Shown here piece after piece: positions 1 through 5,144 of a DNA stretch of 5,663 bases. The translations under genes and the position numbers were made by a program. Within the stretch, counting starts at the first letter, position 1, and every line of letters starts with the position of its first letter. This stretch comes from an uncultured Lachnospira sp. (GTDB lineage Bacteria > Bacillota > Clostridia > Lachnospirales > Lachnospiraceae), in NCBI GenBank assembly GCA_900772425.1, contig CAAHEK010000144.1, positions 1 through 5,663 of the forward strand. Direction: 5' to 3'. Below the pieces are notes generated by a model. The model ran no database searches and was not told the DNA's origin. It was given only the letters and a program-made list of their open reading frames with translations.

Positions 1-51
1 ACTGATTAAGTTTATTTATCGGTTATACCTGTCAGAAGGGTGGATTTTTTT
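1..51 (+). promoter_or_regulatory. 3' end of ribD leader (possible riboswitch expression platform)
   Basis: This short stretch precedes ribD and ends in seven T residues (45-51). A weak hairpin can be drawn with ACCT (27-30) pairing GGGT (38-41, one G-U pair), so the ribosome binding site would lie partly inside the stem. Riboflavin operons in Firmicutes usually follow an FMN riboswitch, and a small hairpin plus T-run would fit the last part of its expression platform. The aptamer itself would lie upstream of the window and is not seen, so the regulatory role is inference. Confidence 0.25.
34..43 (+). promoter_or_regulatory. Ribosome binding site deciding the ribD start
   Basis: AGAAGGGTGG is a good match to the Shine-Dalgarno consensus and ends 8 bases before the ATG at 52. 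The upstream in-frame GTG at 40 lies within this site and has no ribosome binding site of its own. The in-frame ATG at 82 has none at the right distance. The site therefore favours the start at 52. Confidence 0.7.
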
Positions 52-81
52 ATGGATGAATTTTATACGGATGAATTTTAT
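52..81 (+). repeat. Two tandem 15-base units at the ribD start
   Basis: Bases 52-66 and 67-81 agree at 14 of 15 positions. The only difference is ATG in the first unit against ACG in the second. Translated, they read MDEFY then TDEFY, followed by an ATG codon at 82. The sequence looks like duplication of a start-codon region with the second start changed to ACG, or like replication slippage. The degenerate stretch just upstream (GTGGATTTTTTT, 40-51) resembles the same unit weakly. Confidence 0.75.
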
Positions 82-1161
82 ATGAGACGTGCGCTTGAGC
101 TGGCAGAAAAGGGCAGAGGTTACACGAATCCCAATCCTATGGTTGGTGCGGTTATTGTAAAGGATAACAGGATAATAGGAGAGGGCTATCATCACAGATA
201 TGGTGATTTACATGCTGAAAGGGATGCAATAAAGAACTGTACTGAATCAACAGAAAATGCAACGATTTATGTAACACTTGAACCATGCTGTCATCAGGGG
301 AAACAGCCGCCATGTACCGAAGCTGTATTAGAGGCAGGGATTAAAAGAGTGGTAATCGGTTCAATGGATCCTAATCCATTGGTAGCAGGAAAGGGAATTG
401 ATTTTTTAAAAGAAAATGGAGTGACGGTTGAAGGACCAGTGCTTAATAAAGAGTGTCTTGAATTAAACAGAGTATTTTTTAGTTACATTAAAAATAAAAA
501 GCCATATGTAATTATGAAATATGCCCAGACACTTGACGGAAAGATAGCCACTTATAAAGGTCTTTCACAGTGGATAACAGATGAAGAAGCAAGGGAAAAG
601 GTGCATGAGGACAGACATAAATTTGCATCAATAATGGTTGGAGCAGGTACGGTAATAAAGGACAATCCTACGCTTACATGCAGAAGCACTAAGATAAGTA
701 ATCCTAATAACCCAATAAGAATAATATGTGATACCAATTTAAGAACGCCTTATGATTGTAATCTGATTAAGACTATAGATAAAGCAAAGCTTATTATTGC
801 AACCTGTAGTGATGATATTGAAAAAATCGGACATTATGAAAAGCTTGGCTGCATGGTTATAAAGGTCCCCAAAGATAATAATGGACATGTTGATTTAAAA
901 ATTCTGGTACAGGAACTTGGCAGACAGGGAATAGACAGTATTATCGCAGAAGGCGGCGGAGAACTTAACTGGTCATTGTTACAGGCAGGACTTGTTAACC
1001 GGGTTCAGGTTTATATCGGTTCAAAGATATTTGGCGGAGAAAATGCTAAGACAGCCGTGGAAGGAAAGGGCGTAGATACTCCGGCTGATGCAATAATAAT
1101 AAAAAATAAAGAAATACATTTGTTGGGAAATGACATTTTAATTGAAGGAGATGTTGAATAA
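52..1161 (+). CDS. ribD: Bifunctional riboflavin biosynthesis protein RibD (pyrimidine deaminase/reductase)
   Basis: RibD is a cytosolic enzyme that deaminates the pyrimidine product of GTP cyclohydrolase II and then reduces its ribosyl side chain with NADPH. The start at 52 gives 369 residues, normal for the family. The N-terminal deaminase domain (about 10-145) has NPNPMVGAV, the zinc and catalytic motif HAE (54-56), and PCC (78-80) with the second cysteine at 88 in QPPC. The reductase domain (about 150-365) has KYAQTLDGKIA, QWIT, VGAGTVIKDNP and EGGGELNW. An in-frame GTG at 40 would add four residues and is less likely. The first ten residues are a repeated DEFY unit (see the repeat at 52-81). 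It is the first gene of the rib operon, and its TAA abuts the ribE ATG, which suggests coupled translation. Confidence 0.96.
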   Translation: MDEFYTDEFYMRRALELAEKGRGYTNPNPMVGAVIVKDNRIIGEGYHHRYGDLHAERDAIKNCTESTENATIYVTLEPCCHQGKQPPCTEAVLEAGIKRVVIGSMDPNPLVAGKGIDFLKENGVTVEGPVLNKECLELNRVFFSYIKNKKPYVIMKYAQTLDGKIATYKGLSQWITDEEAREKVHEDRHKFASIMVGAGTVIKDNPTLTCRSTKISNPNNPIRIICDTNLRTPYDCNLIKTIDKAKLIIATCSDDIEKIGHYEKLGCMVIKVPKDNNGHVDLKILVQELGRQGIDSIIAEGGGELNWSLLQAGLVNRVQVYIGSKIFGGENAKTAVEGKGVDTPADAIIIKNKEIHLLGNDILIEGDVE

Positions 1162-1803
1162 ATGTTTACGGGCATTATTGAAGAAATCGGACATTTGCAG
1201 AGCATAAAAAGAAACAGCAGTTCAGCAGTATTGACAATATCGGCAGATAAGGTTTTGGAGGGAACTAAGATTGGGGACAGCATAGCTGTAAACGGAGTGT
1301 GTCTTACAGTTGTCGGAATGAATGGCAATTCATTTGGTGCTGATGTAATGCATGAAACCTTAGACCGCTCGTCATTAAGTTTATTAAGACATGGCTCTAA
1401 GGTTAATCTGGAACGCGCAATGGCTGCAAACGGAAGGTTTGGAGGACATATAGTGGCAGGACATGTTGACGGAACAGGAAGAATAACTAATGTGAAAAAG
1501 GATGATAATGCAGTCTGGTACACGATAAAAGCAGATGAAAATATCATGCGTTACATTATTGAGAAAGGCTCTGTTGCAATAGATGGAATCAGTCTTACGG
1601 TAGCAGATACAGGCAGGGATTATTTTAAGGTGTCGGTGATACCTCATACAAGGCAGCTTACGATATTATCAGACAAGAAAGCCGGGGACATTGTTAATAT
1701 CGAAAATGACTGTGTCGGAAAATATATAGAAAAATTCATGAATTCGTGTGAACATGAGCAGGGACATATGACAAAAGAGTTTCTGTTAAGTAACGGATTC
1801 TGA
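1162..1803 (+). CDS. ribE: Riboflavin synthase alpha chain
   Basis: This enzyme dismutates two 6,7-dimethyl-8-ribityllumazine molecules to riboflavin and the pyrimidinedione that RibH reuses. The 213 residues form two lumazine-binding barrels. The N-terminal one (about 1-97) starts with the typical MFTGIIEEIG and has NGVCLTV with Cys47. The C-terminal one (about 98-190) has GGHIVAGHVDGTG with His101 and the matching DGISLTV at 141-147. Asp183, near the end of the second barrel, corresponds to a conserved acidic position. The tail (TKEFLLSNGF) is typical of Firmicute versions. Translation starts immediately after the ribD stop, with AAGGAG at 1145-1150 inside the end of ribD as ribosome binding site, 11 bases from the ATG. 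The symbol ribE follows Bacillus usage; E. coli calls this gene ribC. Confidence 0.96.
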   Translation: MFTGIIEEIGHLQSIKRNSSSAVLTISADKVLEGTKIGDSIAVNGVCLTVVGMNGNSFGADVMHETLDRSSLSLLRHGSKVNLERAMAANGRFGGHIVAGHVDGTGRITNVKKDDNAVWYTIKADENIMRYIIEKGSVAIDGISLTVADTGRDYFKVSVIPHTRQLTILSDKKAGDIVNIENDCVGKYIEKFMNSCEHEQGHMTKEFLLSNGF

Positions 1804-1807
1804 GAAA

Positions 1808-1843
1808 GATATTAAGAATGACATTAAGAAGGATATTATTAAC
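1808..1843 (+). repeat. Three 12-base tandem units between ribE and ribBA
   Basis: Three consecutive units can be read directly: GATATTAAGAAT (1808-1819), GACATTAAGAAG (1820-1831) and GATATTATTAAC (1832-1843). The first two agree at 10 of 12 positions and the third is more degenerate. They begin 4 bases after the ribE stop. Read in the +1 frame relative to ribE they stay open to a TAA at 1847-1849 and would encode a DIKN/DIKK/DIIN pattern. No function is evident. Slippage in AT-rich intergenic DNA is the plain explanation. Confidence 0.5.
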
Positions 1844-1900
1844 AACTAAATAAATTGACTAATCAGATGGAAAATATTTTAAGAAAGAAGGAAGATAAAT

Positions 1901-3100
1901 ATGTTTGAGTTCAATACAGTTGAAGAAGCTTTAGAAGATTTGAAAAACGGAAAAATAATCCTTGTTACAGATGACGAGGATAGAGAAAATGAGGGGGATT
2001 TTATATGTGCTGCGCAGTTTGCAACAACGGAAAATATTAATTTTATGGCAACACATGGAAAAGGTCTTATATGTATGCCTATGGCTGAAGAACTTTGCAG
2101 AAAGCTTATGATTCCACAGATGGTAACAGACAATACAGATAATCATGAAACAGCATTTACCGTATCTATTGACCATGTAAGCACAACAACAGGAATTTCT
2201 GCGGCAGAAAGAAGCATAACTGCGTTAAATGCTGTGGATGATTCGGCAAAGCCACAGGATTTCAGAAGACCGGGACATATGTTTCCACTGACAGCAAAGC
2301 CTAACGGGGTTCTTGAAAGAAACGGACATACAGAAGCAACAGTTGATTTGTGTAAACTTGCCGGACTTAAGCCATGCGGTTTGTGCTGTGAAATTATGGC
2401 AGATGACGGAAATATGATGAGAACACCACAGTTGAAAGAACTTGCAAAGAAATATGGAATCAAGTTCATAACAATTAAGGCAATACAGGAATATAGAAAA
2501 AAACATGATGATCTGGTTGAGTGTGTTGCTGTTACAAGAATGCCTACAAAATATGGCGAATTTACAGCACATTGTTTTGTAAATAAATTAAACGGAGAAC
2601 ATCATGTAGCACTGGTAAAGGGGGATATTGGTGAAGGTGAAGATTTGCTTTGCAGGGTTCATTCAGAGTGTCTTACCGGTGATGCATTTGGTTCGTTAAA
2701 ATGTGACTGCGGTCAGCAGTTCGCGGCAGCAATGACACAGATAGAAAAGGAGGGCAGAGGAGTACTTTTATATATGAGACAGGAAGGCAGAGGCATAGGA
2801 TTAGTAAATAAACTCAAGGCATATGCATTACAGGATAGTGGCATGGATACACTTGAGGCCAATCTCGCACTTGGTTTTCCTGGGGATTTAAGAGAGTATT
2901 ACATAGGAGCACAGATACTTAAAAAACTGGGTGCAAAGACTTTAAGATTACTCACCAATAATCCTGATAAAGTATACCAGCTTGAGGATTTTGGAATGGA
3001 GATAAAGGAACGTGTGCCTATACAGATGGATGCTACAGCATATGATTTATTTTATCTTAAAACTAAAAAAACTAAGATGGGACATATGCTGACATTTTAG
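1901..3100 (+). CDS. ribBA: Bifunctional 3,4-dihydroxy-2-butanone-4-phosphate synthase / GTP cyclohydrolase II
   Basis: This cytosolic protein supplies both branches of riboflavin synthesis: DHBP from ribulose 5-phosphate and the pyrimidine from GTP. Its 399 residues match the fused RibBA family. The RibB half (about 1-200) has the acidic metal-binding motif [10 protein letters not shown] (24-33), [21 protein letters not shown] with His143, and Glu164. The RibA half (about 205-399) has the zinc ligands Cys257, Cys268 and Cys270, QEGRGIGL (294-301) and RLLTNNPDK (349-357). Both active sites look intact. Small departures from the usual consensus, as I recall it, are Asn135 where GGVL is usual and Gly328 where FPPDLR is usual. 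The ATG at 1901 follows AAGGA at 1888-1892 by 8 bases. It is separated from ribE by 97 bases, with no terminator seen in the gap. Confidence 0.97.
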   Translation: MFEFNTVEEALEDLKNGKIILVTDDEDRENEGDFICAAQFATTENINFMATHGKGLICMPMAEELCRKLMIPQMVTDNTDNHETAFTVSIDHVSTTTGISAAERSITALNAVDDSAKPQDFRRPGHMFPLTAKPNGVLERNGHTEATVDLCKLAGLKPCGLCCEIMADDGNMMRTPQLKELAKKYGIKFITIKAIQEYRKKHDDLVECVAVTRMPTKYGEFTAHCFVNKLNGEHHVALVKGDIGEGEDLLCRVHSECLTGDAFGSLKCDCGQQFAAAMTQIEKEGRGVLLYMRQEGRGIGLVNKLKAYALQDSGMDTLEANLALGFPGDLREYYIGAQILKKLGAKTLRLLTNNPDKVYQLEDFGMEIKERVPIQMDATAYDLFYLKTKKTKMGHMLTF

Positions 3101-3146
3101 GGATTACCTGAAATAAATATATATTAAGAAAGATGAGGAAAAGAAA

Positions 3147-3614
3147 ATGAGAGTATTAGAAGGAAAATTAGTTAGCGAGAAGACAAGAGTAGGCATTGTT
3201 GCAGCAAGATTTAATGAATTTATTACATCTAAGCTGGTGGCAGGTGCAAAGGACGGTCTTGTAAGACATAATGTCTCTGAAGAGGATATAGACCTTGCAT
3301 GGGTTCCTGGCGCATTTGAGATACCTTTGATAGCATCAAAAATGGCAAAGAGCGGAAAGTATGATGCAATTATATGTGTAGGTTCCGTTATAAGAGGTGC
3401 TACAAGCCACTATGATTATGTGTGCAGCGAGGTATCTAAGGGAGTTGCAAATGTTGCATTAAATACAGACATTCCTGTTATGTTTGGCGTGCTTACTACT
3501 GACACTATAGAGCAGGCTGTCGAGAGAGCCGGTACAAAGGCAGGAAATAAAGGCTTTGAGTGTGCTGAAGGTGCGATAGAAATGGTTAATCTTATAAGAC
3601 AGATTGAACAGTAA
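3147..3614 (+). CDS. ribH: 6,7-dimethyl-8-ribityllumazine synthase (beta chain)
   Basis: RibH condenses the ribitylamino-pyrimidine with DHBP to form lumazine, the substrate of riboflavin synthase. In Bacillus-type bacteria it assembles into a 60-subunit capsid that can enclose RibE; whether that holds here cannot be read from the sequence. The 155 residues are full length. Conserved sites include ARFNEFIT around Phe22, WVPGAFEIP (52-60), the [12 protein letters not shown] segment with the catalytic His88, and Arg127 in the [10 protein letters not shown] phosphate-binding segment. His88 and Arg127 fall at the same numbers as in the Bacillus subtilis enzyme, as I recall it. The ATG follows GAGG at 3135-3138 by 8 bases. 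The 46-base gap after ribBA holds no terminator, so it is likely the last gene of the rib operon proper. Confidence 0.97.
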   Translation: MRVLEGKLVSEKTRVGIVAARFNEFITSKLVAGAKDGLVRHNVSEEDIDLAWVPGAFEIPLIASKMAKSGKYDAIICVGSVIRGATSHYDYVCSEVSKGVANVALNTDIPVMFGVLTTDTIEQAVERAGTKAGNKGFECAEGAIEMVNLIRQIEQ

Positions 3615-3624
3615 ACATTTACAA

Positions 3625-3693
3625 ATAAAGTATTATATTTGTTGCGCAATCTTAGGAAGAATATGATAGAATAATGTAAATATATTATTTTAT
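3625..3693 (+). repeat. AT-rich inverted repeat between ribH and thiW
   Basis: Arms at 3625-3639 and 3679-3693 can pair at 14 of 15 positions, including one G-U pair, with a single T-T mismatch (3633/3685). Pairing continues inward for one A-U and two G-U pairs. The arms consist almost wholly of A and T, so the stem is weak. No U-run follows a GC-rich stem, so it is not a classic terminator. The loop carries the palindrome TTGCGCAA (3642-3649) and the candidate -10 element. It could be an operator or mRNA structure, or chance in AT-rich DNA. Confidence 0.35.
3642..3672 (+). promoter_or_regulatory. Possible extended -10 promoter for thiW-thiM
   Basis: TGATAGAAT (3664-3672) matches the extended -10 pattern TGn plus a hexamer differing from TATAAT at one base. 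TTGCGC at 3642-3647 is a partial -35 match, but the 19-base spacing is longer than ideal. Initiation near 3679 would give a leader of about 30 bases before thiW, too short for a TPP riboswitch. Support is pattern only. Read-through from ribH is an equally good source of thiW transcripts. Confidence 0.3.
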
Positions 3694-3699
3694 CTGGAA

Positions 3700-3705
3700 T
3701 GGAGA
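3700..3705 (+). promoter_or_regulatory. Ribosome binding site deciding the thiW start
   Basis: TGGAGA sits 5 bases before the ATG at 3711, which begins MKKTNIKK, a normal start for a membrane protein. The in-frame ATG at 3699 overlaps this site and is preceded only by AT-rich sequence. The start at 3711 is therefore preferred; the alternative would add MEIV. Confidence 0.6.
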
Positions 3706-3710
3706 TTGTG

Positions 3711-4232
3711 ATGAAAAAGACAAATATAAAAAAGCTGGCATCAGCCGGAGTTTTTTGTGCAGTTGCAGTAGCCGGAAGTCTGTTATCTTTTCCGGTATTT
3801 GGAAGTAAATGTGCTCCTGTACAGCATATGATTAACATATTTTGCGCAGTTCTGTTAGGACCATGGTATGGAATAGGTGCGGCATTTTGTGCAGCATTAA
3901 TCCGTAATCTGCTTGGAATAGGAAGCCTTATGGCATTTCCAGGAAGTATATTTGGTGCAGCGATATGTGGAATAGTTTATAAGAAAACCAGAAATCTTGT
4001 TGCAACAATTATTGGAGAAGTATTAGGAACATCAATCCTTGGTGGTTTGTGTGCATATCCTGTCGCAATATTCTTAATGGGAAAAAGTGCGGCTGCAATA
4101 GCATTTTATGCGTATATAATACCGTTCTTTATCTCTACTGCCGCAGGTTCTTTAATATCTGCCGTGATTATTTTCAGTTTGAAGAAATCAGGTGTTTTAA
4201 GCAAGATGCAGGACAGTCTTAATGAAAGGTAA
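3711..4232 (+). CDS. thiW: ThiW, thiazole-specific S component of an ECF transporter
   Basis: ThiW is an integral membrane substrate-binding subunit thought to take up the hydroxyethylthiazole part of thiamine. It works with a shared ECF module (two ATPases and EcfT), which is not encoded in this window. The 173 residues are very hydrophobic, with about five to six membrane segments. The family core is easily read: GSKCAPVQHMIN (31-42), LLGPWYG, LIRNLLGIG (63-71), MAFPGSIFGA and GEVLGTSILGG (102-112). Ala17 and Ala21 form an AxxxA pattern in the first helix, the type of motif S components use to contact EcfT. The positively charged N-terminus fits a cytoplasmic start. It lies 8 bases before thiM, a pairing that supports thiazole salvage. 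No TPP riboswitch precedes it. Confidence 0.93.
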   Translation: MKKTNIKKLASAGVFCAVAVAGSLLSFPVFGSKCAPVQHMINIFCAVLLGPWYGIGAAFCAALIRNLLGIGSLMAFPGSIFGAAICGIVYKKTRNLVATIIGEVLGTSILGGLCAYPVAIFLMGKSAAAIAFYAYIIPFFISTAAGSLISAVIIFSLKKSGVLSKMQDSLNER

Positions 4233-4240
4233 GAAGTCAT

Positions 4241-5137
4241 ATGTTTGAGCATATTTTGGAAAACGTACATATAAAAAGGCCGCTTGTTCACAGTATAACT
4301 AATTATGTCTCTATAAATGACTGTGCCAATATAGTGCTTGCAAGCAGGTCATATGCGATAATGGCGGAGGATGTAAATGAAGCTGCTGAGATAACATCAA
4401 AATGTGACGGCCTTAATATTAATATGGGAATGCTTAATGAGGCAAAGCTTGAGGCAATGCTTCTTTCGGGAAAGACTGCCAATATGCAGAATAAACCGGT
4501 TGTACTTGACCCGGTTGGTGTTGGTGCATCAGCCTTCAGAAGAAAATGTGCAGCCAGATTATTGAAAGAAGTTAAGTTCTCTGTTATAAGAGGCAATTTA
4601 TCGGAGATAAAGGCATTATCTGCGATTATATCAATGCTTGATGAAGCCGGAGCCAATAAACAGGATAGTGTATGCACAGATGGGTATGATAGTGCGGATA
4701 AGAATGAGTCAAACGGAGTGGATGCTGCTGTTTCAGACAGGATAACAGAGGATAATCTTATGGCAGCAGTAGAGTTTGCAAGAAAATGTGCAGGAAAGAT
4801 GAACTGTGTGGTTGCAATAACAGGCGCCATTGACATAGTGACAGATTCGACAACAGCATATTGTATAAGAAACGGTCATCCGATGATGGGAAGTGTAACC
4901 GGAGCAGGATGTCAGTTATCTGCACTTACAGCTTCATTTGCTGCGGCTAATAAGGATAATATATTAGAGTCTTGCGCGGCGGCTGTGGCAGCAATGGGCA
5001 TATGCGGTGAAACTGCCTACAGCCGGATGAATGCACAGGACGGTAATGCAACCTACAGAAATTATATAATAGATGCAGTTTACAATCTTACAGATGATAA
5101 GCTTGTAAATGAGTGCAAGGTTGAAATCATTAAATAG
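4241..5137 (+). CDS. thiM: Hydroxyethylthiazole kinase
   Basis: ThiM phosphorylates 4-methyl-5-(2-hydroxyethyl)thiazole with ATP, so that salvaged thiazole can be joined to the pyrimidine by ThiE (not in the window). The ribokinase-like fold is recognised from PLVHSITNYV (14-23), NDCAN, VVLDPVGVGAS (87-97), VIRGNLSEI (115-123), AITGAIDIV (192-200) and SVTGAGCQLSA (218-228) with the active-site Cys224. At 298 residues it is about 26 longer than the 272 of Bacillus subtilis ThiM. The excess lies between EIKALSA and GVDAAVSDR (about residues 129-157, bases 4625-4711), a polar stretch rich in Asp, Asn and Ser. A second oddity is RSYAIMA at 36-42 where GASPIMA is usual. GAAAGG (4224-4229) inside the end of thiW can serve as ribosome binding site, 11 bases from the ATG. 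Confidence 0.95.
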   Translation: MFEHILENVHIKRPLVHSITNYVSINDCANIVLASRSYAIMAEDVNEAAEITSKCDGLNINMGMLNEAKLEAMLLSGKTANMQNKPVVLDPVGVGASAFRRKCAARLLKEVKFSVIRGNLSEIKALSAIISMLDEAGANKQDSVCTDGYDSADKNESNGVDAAVSDRITEDNLMAAVEFARKCAGKMNCVVAITGAIDIVTDSTTAYCIRNGHPMMGSVTGAGCQLSALTASFAAANKDNILESCAAAVAAMGICGETAYSRMNAQDGNATYRNYIIDAVYNLTDDKLVNECKVEIIK

Positions 5138-5144
5138 AATAATG

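Noticed and set aside
1011..1547. Minus-strand open frame of 178 codons across the ribD end and ribE
   Set aside because: It lies antisense to two well-supported genes, has no ribosome binding site or recognisable domain, and its composition mirrors the plus-strand codons.
1818..1853. 11-codon open frame in the ribE-ribBA gap
   Set aside because: There is no ribosome binding site, and the frame lies inside the AT-rich tandem repeat.
1855..1883. TTGACT followed by TTTAAG, as a ribBA promoter
   Set aside because: The -10 hexamer is poor, and initiation would fall in or next to the ribosome binding site.
1867..1908. 13-codon open frame whose TGA overlaps the ribBA start, possible coupling leader
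   Set aside because: The ATG at 1867 has no Shine-Dalgarno sequence, and the stretch simply covers the purine-rich ribBA ribosome binding site.
3663..3679. Three-codon frame (ATG to TAA) followed by an overlapping ATG-TAA start-stop, with AGGA upstream
   Set aside because: The sequence is suggestive but far too short to separate from chance, and it coincides with the candidate -10 element.
3416..3838. Minus-strand open frame of 140 codons spanning ribH, the gap and thiW
   Set aside because: It overlaps two conserved genes and its translation shows no family features.
4303..4836. Minus-strand open frame of 177 codons within thiM
   Set aside because: It is a complement of the thiM reading frame rich in Ser, Ala and Ile, with no independent support.
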